Positions 25,191-35,971 of a stretch of 64,000 bases of DNA are shown here, one piece after another. Position 1 is the first letter of the stretch; every line of letters starts with the position of its first letter. The stretch is from an uncultured Reyranella sp. Lineage in GTDB: Bacteria > Pseudomonadota > Alphaproteobacteria > Reyranellales > Reyranellaceae. A model generated the notes under the pieces. The model worked only from the letters and a program-made list of their open reading frames with translations. It ran no database searches and was not told the origin of the DNA. The stretch spans positions 248,001 through 312,000 of the forward strand of contig NZ_CAMFKM010000004.1 in the NCBI RefSeq assembly GCF_945957355.1, read 5' to 3'. Both the position numbers and the translations under genes were made by a program.

Positions 25191-25210
25191 GGGCCCGCAA
25201 CAGCGGGCCC
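25191..25210 (-). terminator. Terminator after glnA
   Basis: On the minus strand GGGCCCGC-TGTT-GCGGGCCC is followed by TTCTTTTGTT, 28 bp beyond the glnA stop. It separates glnA from the MaoC/CoA-transferase pair. Confidence 0.88.
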
Positions 25211-25237
25211 TTCCATGATCCGAAAGTTCGGAGATGA

Positions 25238-26644
25238 TCAGATCGAGTAGTACATCTTGTACTCGATCGGGGCCGGCTGGTGTTCCCAGTTGTAGACCTC
25301 TTCCCACTTGAGCTCCATGTAGGCGTCGATCTGGTCGTCGGTGAACACGCCGCCTTGGGTGAGGAACGAGCGGTCGGCGTCGAGGGCGTTGAGGGCCTCG
25401 CGCAGCGAGCCGGCGACGGTCGGAACCTTGGAGAGTTCTTCCGGCGGCAGGTCGTACAGGTTCTTGTCCATCGGGTCGCCCGGATGGATCTTGTTCTTGA
25501 TGCCGTCGAGGCCGGCCATCAGCATCGCCGCGAAGGCGAGGTACGGGTTGGCCGACGGATCGGGGAAGCGGACCTCGACGCGCTTGCCCTTGGGCGAGGA
25601 CGCGTAGGGGATGCGGCACGAGGCCGAGCGGTTGCGCGACGAGTAGGCCAGCAGCACCGGCGCCTCGAAGCCCGGGATGACGCGCTTGTAGGAGTTGGTG
25701 CTGGCGTTGGTGAAGGCATTCAGCGCCTTGGCGTGCTTGATGATGCCGCCGATGTAGTACAGCGCCGTCTCCGACAGGTCGGCGTAGCCCGAACCGGCGA
25801 ACAGCGGCTTGCCGTCCTTCCAGATCGACTGGTGGGTGTGCATGCCCGAACCGTTGTCGCCATAGAGCGGCTTCGGCATGAAGGTCAGCGACTTGCCGTA
25901 GCTGTGGGCGACGTTGTGCAGCGTGTACTTGTACTTCTGCACGTTGTCGGCGGTTTTCACGAGCGTGTCGAACTTGAAGCCGAGCTCGTTCTGGGCCGGG
26001 GCGACCTCATGATGGTGGATTTCCATGACCAGGCCCATGTCGGTGCAGACCGACATCATCTCGGCGCGCAGGTCGTTGTGCGTGTCGACCGGCTGAACCG
26101 GGAAGTAACCGCCCTTGACGCCCGGACGATGGGCGAGGTTGCCGCCCTCGACCGCGATGCCGGTGTTCCACGGCGATTCGTTCGAGGAGATGCTGTAGAA
26201 GCTGCCCTGCATCTGGACGTCGTAGCGGACGTCGTCGAACACGAAGAACTCGAGTTCGGGGCCGAACACGGCGGTGTCGCCGATGCCGGACGACTTCATG
26301 AAGGCTTCGGCGCGCTTGGCGGTCGAACGCGGGCAGCGGGCGTAGAGCTGGCCGGTCGAAGGCTCGACGACGTCGCAGTTCACGATCAGCGTGGTCTGCG
26401 CGGTGAAGGGATCGAGCACGGTGGTGGACGGATCCGGCATCAGGATCATGTCGGACTCGTTGATCGCCTTCCAGCCGGCGATCGAGGAACCGTCGAACAT
26501 CACGCCGTCCTCGAAGGTGCCTTCGTCGGTGGCGGACGCCATGCGGGCCGTGTGTTGCCACTTGCCGCGAGGATCGGTGAAGCGGAAGTCAACGAACTTG
26601 ACGTCCTTTTCCTTGATCAGCGCGAGAACCTGTTTGGCATCCAT
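25238..26644 (-). CDS. glnA: Glutamine synthetase, type I
   Basis: 468 residues, the usual length for GSI-beta. Motifs: [20 protein letters not shown], the ATP site [16 protein letters not shown], and NRSASCRIP. The adenylylation tyrosine is in [11 protein letters not shown], so GlnE control is expected. Reaction: glutamate + ammonia + ATP to glutamine, the main ammonium assimilation route, as a cytoplasmic dodecamer. It lies 57 bp after glnB on the same strand and shares its nitrogen-regulated promoter. Confidence 0.98.
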   Translation of the reverse strand: MDAKQVLALIKEKDVKFVDFRFTDPRGKWQHTARMASATDEGTFEDGVMFDGSSIAGWKAINESDMILMPDPSTTVLDPFTAQTTLIVNCDVVEPSTGQLYARCPRSTAKRAEAFMKSSGIGDTAVFGPELEFFVFDDVRYDVQMQGSFYSISSNESPWNTGIAVEGGNLAHRPGVKGGYFPVQPVDTHNDLRAEMMSVCTDMGLVMEIHHHEVAPAQNELGFKFDTLVKTADNVQKYKYTLHNVAHSYGKSLTFMPKPLYGDNGSGMHTHQSIWKDGKPLFAGSGYADLSETALYYIGGIIKHAKALNAFTNASTNSYKRVIPGFEAPVLLAYSSRNRSASCRIPYASSPKGKRVEVRFPDPSANPYLAFAAMLMAGLDGIKNKIHPGDPMDKNLYDLPPEELSKVPTVAGSLREALNALDADRSFLTQGGVFTDDQIDAYMELKWEEVYNWEHQPAPIEYKMYYSI

Positions 26645-26701
26645 TGTCGATCGTCCCTCTACTTGTGGTTTACTGCTTTCAGCCCCCGAAAGGCCGGGTC
26701 C

Positions 26702-27199
<498 letters not shown>

Positions 27200-27236
27200 T
27201 CAAGAATGTGAACAAAGATCAGGCAGAACGGTAACC

Positions 27237-28400
27237 ATGAGACCTGCAAATTCGATGATGGCCGGCTTGGGAACGACGGTATTCGAAGTCATGTCGGCGC
27301 TTGCCCGCGAACACAACTCCGTCAATCTCGGTCAGGGCTTTCCCGATGACAGGGGACCGGAGGAGGTGCGCGCCGCGGCGGCGGACTATCTGATGAATGG
27401 CCACAACCAGTATCCGCCGATGATGGGAATACCGGAACTGCGGCAGGCGGTGGCCGAACATGCCGGGCGTTTCCAGGGGCTCGACATCGACTGGCAAAGC
27501 GAGGTGCTCGTGACGTCCGGGGCGACCGAGGCTTTGGCCGACTGCCTGTTCGGCCTGATCGAGCCCGGCGACGAGGTGGTGCTGATCGAGCCGCTTTATG
27601 ATTCTTACCTGCCCATCGTGCGGCGTGCCGGGGGGATTCCCAGGATGGTGCGGCTGGAACCGCCGACCTGGCGCCTGCCGCGGGAGGAACTGGCCGCCGC
27701 ATTCGGACCCAGGACCAAGCTCATCCTCTTCAATACGCCGATGAACCCTTGCTCGAAGGTCTTCGACCGGGAGGAACTCTCGTTCATCGCGGACCTGTGC
27801 CTGAAGCACGACGTCTACGCGATCTGCGACGAGGTCTACGAGCACATCATCTTCGACGACCGGCGACACATCTCGCTGATGACCCTACCGGGCATGCGCG
27901 ATCGCACGGTGCGCATCGGCTCCGCCGGCAAGAGCTTCAGCCTGACGGGCTGGAAGGTGGGGTACATCACCGCCGCGCCGGAGTTGATGAAGGCGATCGC
28001 GCGCACGCACCAGTTCATGACTTTCACGACCGCACCGAACCTACAATGGGGCGCCGCGACGGGACTGCGGATGCAGGACGGGTATTTTTCCACCCTGGCC
28101 GCCGAAATGCAGCGCAAGCGTGACCATCTAGCCGGGGCCCTGGCCGGGATCGGCTTCGACGTCCTGCCGTCGCACGGGACGTATTTCGTCACCACGGACT
28201 TCCGGCCTCTGGGATTCAATGGAACGGATGAGGAGTTCTGCCGTCACATAACGGTAAAGGCGGGAGTGACCGCCGTCCCGGTCAGTGCTTTTTATTCATC
28301 GACCGAAGCTCCTCGGTATTTCGCACGCTTTTGCTTTTGTAAGCACGATTCCACGTTGGACAGCGCCATCGAGCGGCTGGCGACCCATTTTGGGGCCTAA
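27237..28400 (+). CDS. PLP-dependent aminotransferase, class I/II
   Basis: 387 residues of fold-type I aminotransferase. NLGQGFPDDRGPEEVRAAAA and NQYPPMMGIPELRQAV at the N-terminus, the PLP Asp in YAICDEVYEHIIFDD, and Schiff-base Lys232 in SAGKSFSLTGWKVGY are all present. It resembles the kynurenine/methionine aminotransferase (YbdL/KAT) branch, so a hydrophobic or sulfur amino acid substrate is plausible. It starts 196 bp from the divergent glnB; the shared spacer could bring it under nitrogen control, but this is not shown. Confidence 0.9.
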   Translation: MRPANSMMAGLGTTVFEVMSALAREHNSVNLGQGFPDDRGPEEVRAAAADYLMNGHNQYPPMMGIPELRQAVAEHAGRFQGLDIDWQSEVLVTSGATEALADCLFGLIEPGDEVVLIEPLYDSYLPIVRRAGGIPRMVRLEPPTWRLPREELAAAFGPRTKLILFNTPMNPCSKVFDREELSFIADLCLKHDVYAICDEVYEHIIFDDRRHISLMTLPGMRDRTVRIGSAGKSFSLTGWKVGYITAAPELMKAIARTHQFMTFTTAPNLQWGAATGLRMQDGYFSTLAAEMQRKRDHLAGALAGIGFDVLPSHGTYFVTTDFRPLGFNGTDEEFCRHITVKAGVTAVPVSAFYSSTEAPRYFARFCFCKHDSTLDSAIERLATHFGA

Positions 28401-28488
28401 AGCTCTGGTATTTGCAGTCTTTCGAAACTAAGATGCAATTGTCAGCGGTTTTTCAGGCGCCCAAACCCTGAATCGGGAGAGTTATTGC

Positions 28489-28503
28489 ATTGGCATTGCC
28501 AAT
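28489..28503. promoter_or_regulatory. 15-bp palindrome upstream of the TetR triplet
   Basis: ATTGGCA-T-TGCCAAT, perfect 7-bp arms, lies 31 bp before the first start of three tandem TetR-like genes. It is a candidate autoregulatory operator. Confidence 0.5.
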
Positions 28504-28533
28504 ATCTGCATATCCAGAGCATATCCGGCTCGC

Positions 28534-29223
28534 ATGGTGCTCCACGGTCAGTTTGCTGCCGACATGAGTCGGACCGATGACGCAAGCCGCGCGGCGGCGG
28601 TCCCCAAGCCCATGCGGATGGATGGGCGCCGTCTCCGCAGCGAGCGCACGAAGCAGCTGATCATCGAGGCCTATCTGGACCTGATTAGGGAGAACCCGTC
28701 GGTGCCGATGCCGACGGCGGTGGAGATCGCGGCGCGCGCCGGCTACTCCGTCCGATCCATCTTCGAGCGTTTCCCCGACCTGCACACGCTGCGGGTCGCG
28801 GCGGCGGACTATAGCCTCGCGCACGCGGCGGCACTGGAGCCGGCGCGCGACGTCAATGGCGACCGTGCCACCCGCATCAAGTCCCAGGTCGAGACGAGAG
28901 CAGGGACCTGCGAGCGCGGAGTCGCCTTATGGCGGGCACTGCTGTTCAACGTCGACGAGGACGACGCCCTCAAGGCGCGCGTCAAGACTGCGCGCGAACG
29001 TACGATCGAACGCATGAAAATCATGTATAGGCCGGAACTTTCGGTGCTTGAGCCGACCGAGCGCCGAAATCTCCTGATCGCCCTCGAGGCCGTGACAGAC
29101 ATCGAGAGCTGGGCGCGGCTACGCGACATGTACGGTCTTTCGTTCGCGGAGGGCTGCGCCGTGTGGATCCGGGCCATCGACCGGATGCTGCCACCGACCC
29201 CGCAAGGCGATTCGCCATCATGA
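28534..29223 (+). CDS. TetR-like regulator, first of three tandem paralogues
   Basis: 229 residues. A divergent TetR HTH lies at about 30-80 (DGRRLRSERTKQLIIEAYLD, EIAARAGYSVRSIFERFPDL) with the family phrase FPDLHTLRVAA. The C-terminal domain is shared with the next two genes (IALEAVTDIESWARLRDMYG, then CAVWIRAIDRML). An alternative ATG at 28564 would remove ten poorly conserved residues; neither start has a clear Shine-Dalgarno. It overlaps the second paralogue by ATGA. No obvious target gene flanks the triplet; the next genes are tRNA-His and nnr. Confidence 0.82.
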   Translation: MVLHGQFAADMSRTDDASRAAAVPKPMRMDGRRLRSERTKQLIIEAYLDLIRENPSVPMPTAVEIAARAGYSVRSIFERFPDLHTLRVAAADYSLAHAAALEPARDVNGDRATRIKSQVETRAGTCERGVALWRALLFNVDEDDALKARVKTARERTIERMKIMYRPELSVLEPTERRNLLIALEAVTDIESWARLRDMYGLSFAEGCAVWIRAIDRMLPPTPQGDSPS

Positions 29224-29819
29224 ATTCGAGACTCACCAAGATCGATGGCCGCCGACTCCGCAGCGAGCGGACCAAGCAGTTGATCATCGAAGCCTATCTC
29301 GCGCTGGCCCAGGAGATGTCGCCGCGTGTCTTTACGGCCGCCGAAATCGCCGAGAAGGCGGGCTATTCGGTACGATCGGTGTTCGAACGATTTCCCGACC
29401 TCCGCGCACTTCAGGTTGCGGCTGTCGACTATTCGCTGGCGCCGCCGCGGGGAGCCGACGGCGACCGCGGGACCAGGATCGACGCGCATGTCCGGACACG
29501 CGGCCAGACCTGTGAAAGCTGGCTGCCGCTGTGGCGGTCACTGATCGTGAACCAGGGCGACTCGCCGGAACTGAAGGCCCGCATCCGCCTGGCGCGGGAC
29601 CACGTAACGGCTCGCATGGAACTGATGTTCGCGCCGGAGTTCGCCATGATGGCGCCCGACGAGCGTCGTCAGATACTTATTGCCCTCGAAGCCCTGACAG
29701 ATGTCGAAAGCTGGGCCCGCATGCGGGAACTGTTCGACCTATCGATAGACGAAGCCTGCCTCGTGTGGATCCAGGCAATCGATCGTCTGCTTCCCGCTGG
29801 TCCAAGCGGCGAGACATGA
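29220..29819 (+). CDS. TetR-like regulator, second tandem paralogue
   Basis: 199 residues, beginning almost directly at the HTH (KIDGRRLRSERTKQLIIEAY, EIAEKAGYSVRSVFERFPDL). The C-terminal domain repeats the same pattern: LPLWRSLIVNQGDSPELKAR, IALEALTDVESWARMRELFD, and CLVWIQAIDRLLP. It is joined to both neighbours by ATGA overlaps, so the three proteins are probably made together and might form heterodimers. Similarity to the third copy looks higher in the LWR-NQGDS stretch than to the first. Confidence 0.82.
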   Translation: MNSRLTKIDGRRLRSERTKQLIIEAYLALAQEMSPRVFTAAEIAEKAGYSVRSVFERFPDLRALQVAAVDYSLAPPRGADGDRGTRIDAHVRTRGQTCESWLPLWRSLIVNQGDSPELKARIRLARDHVTARMELMFAPEFAMMAPDERRQILIALEALTDVESWARMRELFDLSIDEACLVWIQAIDRLLPAGPSGET

Positions 29820-30457
29820 CCGAGCGGGGCAGGCGGCCGTCGGATGTTTCGGCCGGGCCTGTACCCGTCGATGGCCGGCGGCTGCGCAGCGCGAGGACGC
29901 GTCAGCTAATCATCGAAGCCTATCTCGTGCTTCTGCGGGAAAATCCACGGATCCCGACCGCCGCGACGATTGCGCAAAGGGCCGGCTGCTCGGTGCGATC
30001 TGTCTTCGAGCGCTTTCCCGATCTGCATGCGTTGCGCGTGGCCGCGACGGACGAGGCGCTGCTCAAGGCATCGGAGCAGGTCGCTGCCCAACCCGCTGTC
30101 GGCATCCGTGACGACCGGCTGAAGACCCATGTGGAGGCGCGCGGCAGGGTTTGCGAGGAATGGCTGCCGCTTTGGCGGGCATTGATTGCAAACCAGGGTG
30201 ACTCGGCGGATCTCAAGGCAAGGATCCGCATGATCCGCGAATTGGTCATCCGGCGGATCGAGGAGGTATACGCGCCCGAGCTCGGGACCCTCGACGAGCG
30301 CGAGCGGCTTCAAACGGTGCTCGCCCTGGAGGCGCTGGTCGATTTCGAGAGCTGGGCGCGCATGCGCGAGCAGTTCGGATTGTCGTTCGAAGATGCCTGC
30401 GGCGTCTGGAAGCGTGCCATCGACAGGCTCCTACCTCTGACACCTCCTGTTTCTTGA
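29816..30457 (+). CDS. TetR-like regulator, third tandem paralogue
   Basis: 213 residues with the same two-domain layout: PVDGRRLRSARTRQLIIEAY and IAQRAGCSVRSVFERFPDLH in the HTH region, then LPLWRALIANQGDSADLKAR and LALEALVDFESWARMREQFG in the C-terminal part. The N-terminal 17 residues are a variable extension. A GC-rich hairpin at the stop may end the transcript. The DNA target and ligand are unknown. Confidence 0.82.
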   Translation: MTERGRRPSDVSAGPVPVDGRRLRSARTRQLIIEAYLVLLRENPRIPTAATIAQRAGCSVRSVFERFPDLHALRVAATDEALLKASEQVAAQPAVGIRDDRLKTHVEARGRVCEEWLPLWRALIANQGDSADLKARIRMIRELVIRRIEEVYAPELGTLDERERLQTVLALEALVDFESWARMREQFGLSFEDACGVWKRAIDRLLPLTPPVS

Positions 30458-30477
30458 CGCTCCGGCCGCCGGAGCGT
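30457..30477 (+). terminator. Hairpin at the end of the TetR triplet
   Basis: ACGCTCCGG-CCG-CCGGAGCGT has a perfect 9-bp stem overlapping the last base of the stop codon. No T-run follows, so it is a weak or Rho-assisted terminator candidate. Confidence 0.5.
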
Positions 30478-30512
30478 AGGAAGGCGCGCTTCGTCGGGAG
30501 CGATCCGCGATG

Positions 30513-30589
30513 GCGGCCGTAGCTCAGTTGGTTAGAGCGCCAGATTGTGATTCTGGATGTCGCCGGTTCAAATCCGGTCGGCCGCCCCA
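30513..30589 (+). tRNA. tRNA-His (anticodon GTG)
   Basis: The cloverleaf folds with acceptor GCGGCCG/CGGCCGC, an anticodon loop reading TTGTGAT and T-loop TTCAAAT. The encoded G at 30512 can pair with discriminator C at 30586, the G-1:C73 identity pair of tRNA-His. CCA is encoded at 30587-30589. The nnr start is 32 nt downstream. Confidence 0.97.
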
Positions 30590-30621
30590 ATCGCCCCCAC
30601 GAGAAGCCTCCCAGGTCTAAA

Positions 30622-32115
30622 ATGCGTGATCTCGTTTCCCGAGACGAACTGGCTCTTCTGAGCTGTGCCCAGATGGCGAAGGCCGATGCCTTTGCGATCG
30701 CAGGTGGCGTGCCTGGTCGGGTCCTCATGGAGGCCGCCGGGGCGGCCGTTGCGGCTGCCGCAATGGAACGTCACGCGCGGCGTCCAGTGGTGGTGCTCTG
30801 CGGGCCCGGAAACAATGGCGGCGACGGCTTTGTCGCGGCGCGACGTCTGCGGAAGGCAGGATGGCCCGTGCGGCTGGTTCTCTTCGGGTCCGTCGGCAGT
30901 CTCAAAGGTGACGCGGCCTGGGCGGCCGGCACCTGGACCGGAGCGATCGAGCAATGGTCCTCATCGACACTCGACGCCGCACCCCTCGTGATCGACGCGA
31001 TATTCGGCGCGGGACTAAGTCGACCCGTCGATGGAGAGATCGCTGCCGCCATAGCGTTGGTGAACGCGCGGAAACTGCCCATCGTCGCCGTGGATGTGCC
31101 GAGCGGCCTGCACGGAGATACGGGAGAGATCCTGGGCTGCGCCCTTGAGGCGGAAATGACGGTGTCGTTCTTTCGGGCGAAACCCGGGCATTACGCCGTC
31201 GAAGGATTGCGTCGCTGCGGCAGCCTGCTGATCGCGGATATCGGCATTCCGGCGCAAGCCGTGACGGAGATCGCTCCGCGGGCCTGGCTGAATGCGCCGG
31301 CTCTGTGGGCGCATTTGCTCCAGCGCGCCAATATTGCCGATCACAAATATACACGGGGTCACCTCACGATCCTGGCGGGACCTCACGCCACCGGGGCGGC
31401 GCGCCTCGCTGCACTGGCCGGCCGGCGGGTGGGGGCGGGATTGGTCACGATCGCGGCCTTTCGTTCGACCTTGCCGGCATTCCAGGCGGCGGAACCCGGT
31501 AACCTCATCGTCGAGGCCGACGATGGCGCGATGTTCGCCCACCTGTTGGGCGACGAGCGCCGCAACGCCATTCTGATCGGTCCGGGATCGGGGGCGGGGG
31601 ACCGGACGAAAGACTCGGTCCTCGCCGCCCTCGATGCGAGGCGCAGTGTCGTTCTCGACGCCGATGCCATCACCGCGTTTGCCGCGGACCCGGATCTTCT
31701 CTTTCGCAGTGTTCGCGGCCCGACATTGCTCACCCCCCATGAAGGTGAGTTCCGCAGGATATTTCCGGATCTTGGCGGCGTGGCGGGCAAGCTGGAACGG
31801 GTGAGGCAGGCGGCGGCGCGGAGCGGGGCGACGGTCCTGTTGAAGGGACCCGACACGGTGATTGCCGAGCCGGACGGCCGCGCGATCATCAACGTCCACG
31901 CTTCGCCGGGGCTGGCGACGGCAGGGTCCGGCGACGTGCTGGCCGGCCTGATCGGCGGGCTGCTGGCGCAGGGCCTCACGCCGTTCGCCGCAGCCTCGGC
32001 GGCAGCGTGGCTGCATGGGGAATGTGCGCTGCAGTTCGGCGGTCCCGGCCTGATCGCCGAGGATTTGCCGGCGCTTCTTCCTCGCGCCCTTCAGTCCGTG
32101 TCGTCCTTCAATTGA
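30622..32115 (+). CDS. nnr: Bifunctional NAD(P)H-hydrate epimerase / ADP-dependent NAD(P)H-hydrate dehydratase
   Basis: 497 residues combining YjeF_N epimerase (about 1-215; VVVLCGPGNNGGDGFVAARR, VDVPSGLHGDTGE) and carbohydrate-kinase-like dehydratase (about 230-490; ILIGPGSGAGDRT, VLDADAITAFA, LLTPHEGEFRRIFPD, LATAGSGDVLAGLIGGLLAQ). It repairs hydrated NADH/NADPH damage in the cytoplasm. The ATG at 30622 lies 32 nt after the tRNA-His CCA end, so a processed dicistronic transcript is likely. Confidence 0.95.
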   Translation: MRDLVSRDELALLSCAQMAKADAFAIAGGVPGRVLMEAAGAAVAAAAMERHARRPVVVLCGPGNNGGDGFVAARRLRKAGWPVRLVLFGSVGSLKGDAAWAAGTWTGAIEQWSSSTLDAAPLVIDAIFGAGLSRPVDGEIAAAIALVNARKLPIVAVDVPSGLHGDTGEILGCALEAEMTVSFFRAKPGHYAVEGLRRCGSLLIADIGIPAQAVTEIAPRAWLNAPALWAHLLQRANIADHKYTRGHLTILAGPHATGAARLAALAGRRVGAGLVTIAAFRSTLPAFQAAEPGNLIVEADDGAMFAHLLGDERRNAILIGPGSGAGDRTKDSVLAALDARRSVVLDADAITAFAADPDLLFRSVRGPTLLTPHEGEFRRIFPDLGGVAGKLERVRQAAARSGATVLLKGPDTVIAEPDGRAIINVHASPGLATAGSGDVLAGLIGGLLAQGLTPFAAASAAAWLHGECALQFGGPGLIAEDLPALLPRALQSVSSFN

Positions 32116-32203
32116 CCGGTCGTCGGGCACGGGCTAAGAGGCGCGCGATTCGGCCTTCGCGGCACGCCCCGATGGCTCAGAATGTGGTTTGGGCTGGCTT
32201 CGG

Positions 32204-32288
32204 GCGGGCGTGGTGGAATTGGTAGACACGCGAGATTTAGGTTCTCGTGCCGCAAGGCGTGGGGGTTCAAGTCCCTCCGCCCGCACCA
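32204..32288 (+). tRNA. tRNA-Leu (anticodon TAG)
   Basis: An 85-nt class II tRNA with acceptor GCGGGCG/CGCCCGC, anticodon arm CGAGA-TTTAGGT-TCTCG, a long variable arm, T-loop TTCAAGT and encoded CCA at 32286-32288. The trigger factor start is 18 nt downstream. Confidence 0.97.
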
Positions 32289-32306
32289 GGAAATGGAAGT
32301 GAGACA

Positions 32307-33653
32307 ATGCAAGTTACGGAACTCTCGGCTGAAGGCCTGAAGCACCAGTTCAAGATCGTCGTCCCCGCCGGCGACCTCGCCTCGAAGATTGACGAGCGTC
32401 TCGCCGAGATGGCGAAGACCGCCGCGCTTCCGGGCTTCCGTCCGGGCAAGGTGCCGGTCAGCCTCCTGAAGAAGCAGTATGGCCAGGCGCTGTTCGGCGA
32501 AGCGGTCGAGGCGGCCGTCAACACCAGCACGGCGAAGGCGATCGAGGATCGCGGCCTGAAGCCCGCGCTTCAGCCGCGCGTCGACCTCAAGCAGCTCGAA
32601 GAGGGCAAGGACGTCGAGTTCGAGGTCGTGGTCGAGGTGCTGCCGGAGATCGGCAAGCTCGACTTCTCGGGCATCGAACTCGAGCGGCTCAAGGCTGAGG
32701 TCCCGGAAAAGGACATCGACGAGGCGCTCGATCGTATCGCCAAGGCCAACCGCGAGCAGAAGCCCGTCGATCCGCCGCGTCCGGCACAGAAGGGCGATGC
32801 GATCAAGCTCGACTTCGTGGGCTCGGTCGACGGCGTCGAGTTCCCCGGCGGTGCGGCCAACGACTACACGCTCGAGCTCGGCTCCGGCTCCTTCATCCCG
32901 GGCTTCGAGGATCAGCTGGTCGGCGCCGAGGTCGGCAAGACGGTCGACGTCAAGGTGACCTTCCCGGCCGAGTATGGCGCCGCCGAACTCGCCGGCAAGG
33001 ACGCGGTGTTCAAGTGCACGATCAAGGAGATCCACGAGTTCGTCGACAAGCCGGCGGATGACGAACTGGCGAAGAAGAACAACTTCGAGAACCTCGAGGC
33101 CATGCGCAAGGCGGTCGGCGAGCGGATCGGCCAGGACTACGCCCAGATCTCGCGCACGATGATCAAGCGCCAACTCCTCGACAAGCTTGCCGATACCCAG
33201 AAGTTCGCGGTGCCCGAAGGGCTCGTAGAGGGTGAGTTCAATTCCATCTGGCAGCGTATCGAGGAAGCCAAGAAGAACGGCCAGAAGGTCGAGGACGACG
33301 AAGAGAAGATGCGCAAGGAGTATCGCGACATCGCCGAGCGCCGGGTTCGCCTAGGCCTGCTGCTGGCCGATGTCGGCCGCTCCAACAGCATCGACGTCAC
33401 CCCGGAAGAGCTCAACCAGGCCGCGATGCGCGAGGCCATGCGCTACCAGGGTCAGGAGCGCCAGGTCCTGGAGTACTTCAGCAAGAATCCGGAAATGAAG
33501 GATCAACTTCGCGCGCCGATCTTCGAGGAGAAGACGGTCGACTTCATCCTCGAGCTGGCCAAGGTCTCCGAGAAGTCGGTTACGCCGGAGGAACTGCTCA
33601 AGGCTGCCCGCGAGGCGGAAGAGGAAGAGGCCGACGAGAAGGCCGCAGGCTGA
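32307..33653 (+). CDS. tig: Trigger factor
   Basis: A 448-residue ribosome-bound chaperone and peptidyl-prolyl isomerase. The ribosome-docking loop GFRPGKVPVSLLKKQYG is near residue 45. The FKBP-type PPIase is at about 160-245 (GDAIKLDFVGSVDGVEFPGG, FIPGFEDQLVGAEVGKTVDV). The C-terminal helical arms end in a Glu/Ala-rich tail. It acts on nascent chains at the ribosome exit. It is 18 nt behind tRNA-Leu and heads the tig-clpP-clpX-lon quality-control block. A hairpin follows the stop. Confidence 0.98.
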   Translation: MQVTELSAEGLKHQFKIVVPAGDLASKIDERLAEMAKTAALPGFRPGKVPVSLLKKQYGQALFGEAVEAAVNTSTAKAIEDRGLKPALQPRVDLKQLEEGKDVEFEVVVEVLPEIGKLDFSGIELERLKAEVPEKDIDEALDRIAKANREQKPVDPPRPAQKGDAIKLDFVGSVDGVEFPGGAANDYTLELGSGSFIPGFEDQLVGAEVGKTVDVKVTFPAEYGAAELAGKDAVFKCTIKEIHEFVDKPADDELAKKNNFENLEAMRKAVGERIGQDYAQISRTMIKRQLLDKLADTQKFAVPEGLVEGEFNSIWQRIEEAKKNGQKVEDDEEKMRKEYRDIAERRVRLGLLLADVGRSNSIDVTPEELNQAAMREAMRYQGQERQVLEYFSKNPEMKDQLRAPIFEEKTVDFILELAKVSEKSVTPEELLKAAREAEEEEADEKAAG

Positions 33654-33659
33654 TCTTGG

Positions 33660-33699
33660 GCCGGTGGCCTTGAAGAGGACCACCGGCACTGCCACTTTT
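33660..33699 (+). terminator. Hairpin between tig and clpP
   Basis: GCCGGTGG (33660-33667) pairs with CCACCGGC (33680-33687) across a 12-nt loop. A weak T-run (CTTTTC) follows after several bases. It probably attenuates read-through into clpP. Confidence 0.55.
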
Positions 33700-33728
33700 C
33701 ACAGATCAGTCACTCAAGGGGGCCCGCG

Positions 33729-34379
33729 ATGATTCGCGACCGCGATCCGCTGGAAGTTCACAACAACTACTACGTCCCGATGGTGGTCGAGCAATCGGCG
33801 CGCGGCGAGCGGGGCTACGACATCTGGTCGAGGCTGCTGAAGGAGCGGATCATCTTTCTGAACGGTCCGGTCGAGGACCATGTGGCGGGCGTGCTCTGCG
33901 CCCAGCTGCTCTACCTCGAAGCCGAGAACCCGACGAAGGACATCTCGTTCTACATCAACTCGCCTGGTGGTGTGGTGACGTCCGGCATGGCGATCTACGA
34001 CACCATGCGGTACATCCGCCCGCACATCTCGACCCTGGTCTACGGCCAGGCGGCGTCGATGGGCTCTCTCCTGCTGACGGCGGGCGAGAAGGGCAAGCGC
34101 TTCGCCCTGCCGAACGCCCGCATCATGATCCACCAGCCGTCGGGTGGCGCCCAGGGCCAGGCCACGGACATCGAGATCCATGCAAGGGAGATCCTTGCGA
34201 CCCGGTCGCGGCTCAACCAGATGTATGTGGAACATACTGGCAAGCCGATCGAGGTCATCGAGCAGGCCATGGAGCGCGACAAGTTCTTCGCACCCCAGGA
34301 AGCCAAGGAATTCGGCCTTATCGACGACGTGCTCGAGAAGCGGCCGACCCCGACAACGATCCAGGCTGCTGCCTCCTAA
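33729..34379 (+). CDS. clpP: ATP-dependent Clp protease proteolytic subunit
   Basis: 216 residues. The serine is in [15 protein letters not shown] and the histidine in [16 protein letters not shown]; the start is [20 protein letters not shown] with a short propeptide-like N-terminus. [14 protein letters not shown] forms the oxyanion/substrate strand. It makes the tetradecameric peptidase that works with ClpX and ClpA. AAGGGGG precedes the ATG at 33729. Confidence 0.98.
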   Translation: MIRDRDPLEVHNNYYVPMVVEQSARGERGYDIWSRLLKERIIFLNGPVEDHVAGVLCAQLLYLEAENPTKDISFYINSPGGVVTSGMAIYDTMRYIRPHISTLVYGQAASMGSLLLTAGEKGKRFALPNARIMIHQPSGGAQGQATDIEIHAREILATRSRLNQMYVEHTGKPIEVIEQAMERDKFFAPQEAKEFGLIDDVLEKRPTPTTIQAAAS

Positions 34380-34412
34380 AACAGCAGTCGCGACCAATTG
34401 TTTCCTGTTCGC

Positions 34413-34446
34413 ACGGCGACACACCATATTTTGATGTTGTCGCCGT
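34413..34446. repeat. Stem-loop in the clpP-clpX spacer
   Basis: ACGGCGACA (34413-34421) pairs perfectly with TGTCGCCGT (34438-34446) across an AT-rich 16-nt loop. No T-run follows. It could be a processing site or attenuator between clpP and clpX. Confidence 0.5.
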
Positions 34447-34524
34447 CCGGGCGGCACGTTTAACATAGGCTTGTGTGCGGGCCCTCAGGTCGCGGGGCCC
34501 CCCAAGCGGAGGTACGTTACCGAC

Positions 34525-35796
<1,272 letters not shown>

Positions 35797-35806
35797 GTTT
35801 TGCAGC

Positions 35807-35828
35807 GCCGGCGATAGCCGTCGCCGGC
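35807..35828. terminator. GC-rich hairpin after clpX
   Basis: GCCGGCGA-TAGCCG-TCGCCGGC, perfect 8-bp stem, 10 bp after the clpX stop. The T-run is poor, so termination is probably partial. Confidence 0.5.
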
Positions 35829-35844
35829 GGTCTTCCCGACGGGG

Positions 35845-35873
35845 CTTGAACAACCCTCTGTTCAGGCCAATCT
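35845..35873 (+). promoter_or_regulatory. Candidate heat-shock (sigma-32) promoter for lon
   Basis: CTTGAA (35845-35850) and CCAATCT (35867-35873) are spaced 16 bp apart, resembling the CTTGAA / CCCCATNT elements of RpoH promoters. They lie about 100 bp upstream of the lon start. Heat-shock control of lon is established in proteobacteria; this match is by eye. Confidence 0.45.
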
Positions 35874-35971
35874 CTGACAGCGAGTGCGCGTGTTCGCGTG
35901 CCGTGGATTGCCCACAGGGGGATCCCCGGTACAGGCGCGGGTAGCTCTAACAGTGTACGTTGCGAGGCATC

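Noticed and set aside
24276..25619. A longer start for the MaoC-like hydratase reaching into glnA
   Set aside because: The extension is antisense-frame sequence from glnA and crosses the glnA terminator; a Shine-Dalgarno supports 25142.
34413..34446. Stem-loop before clpX considered as a CIRCE (HrcA) element
   Set aside because: Arms do not match TTAGCACTC/GAGTGCTAA and loop length differs.
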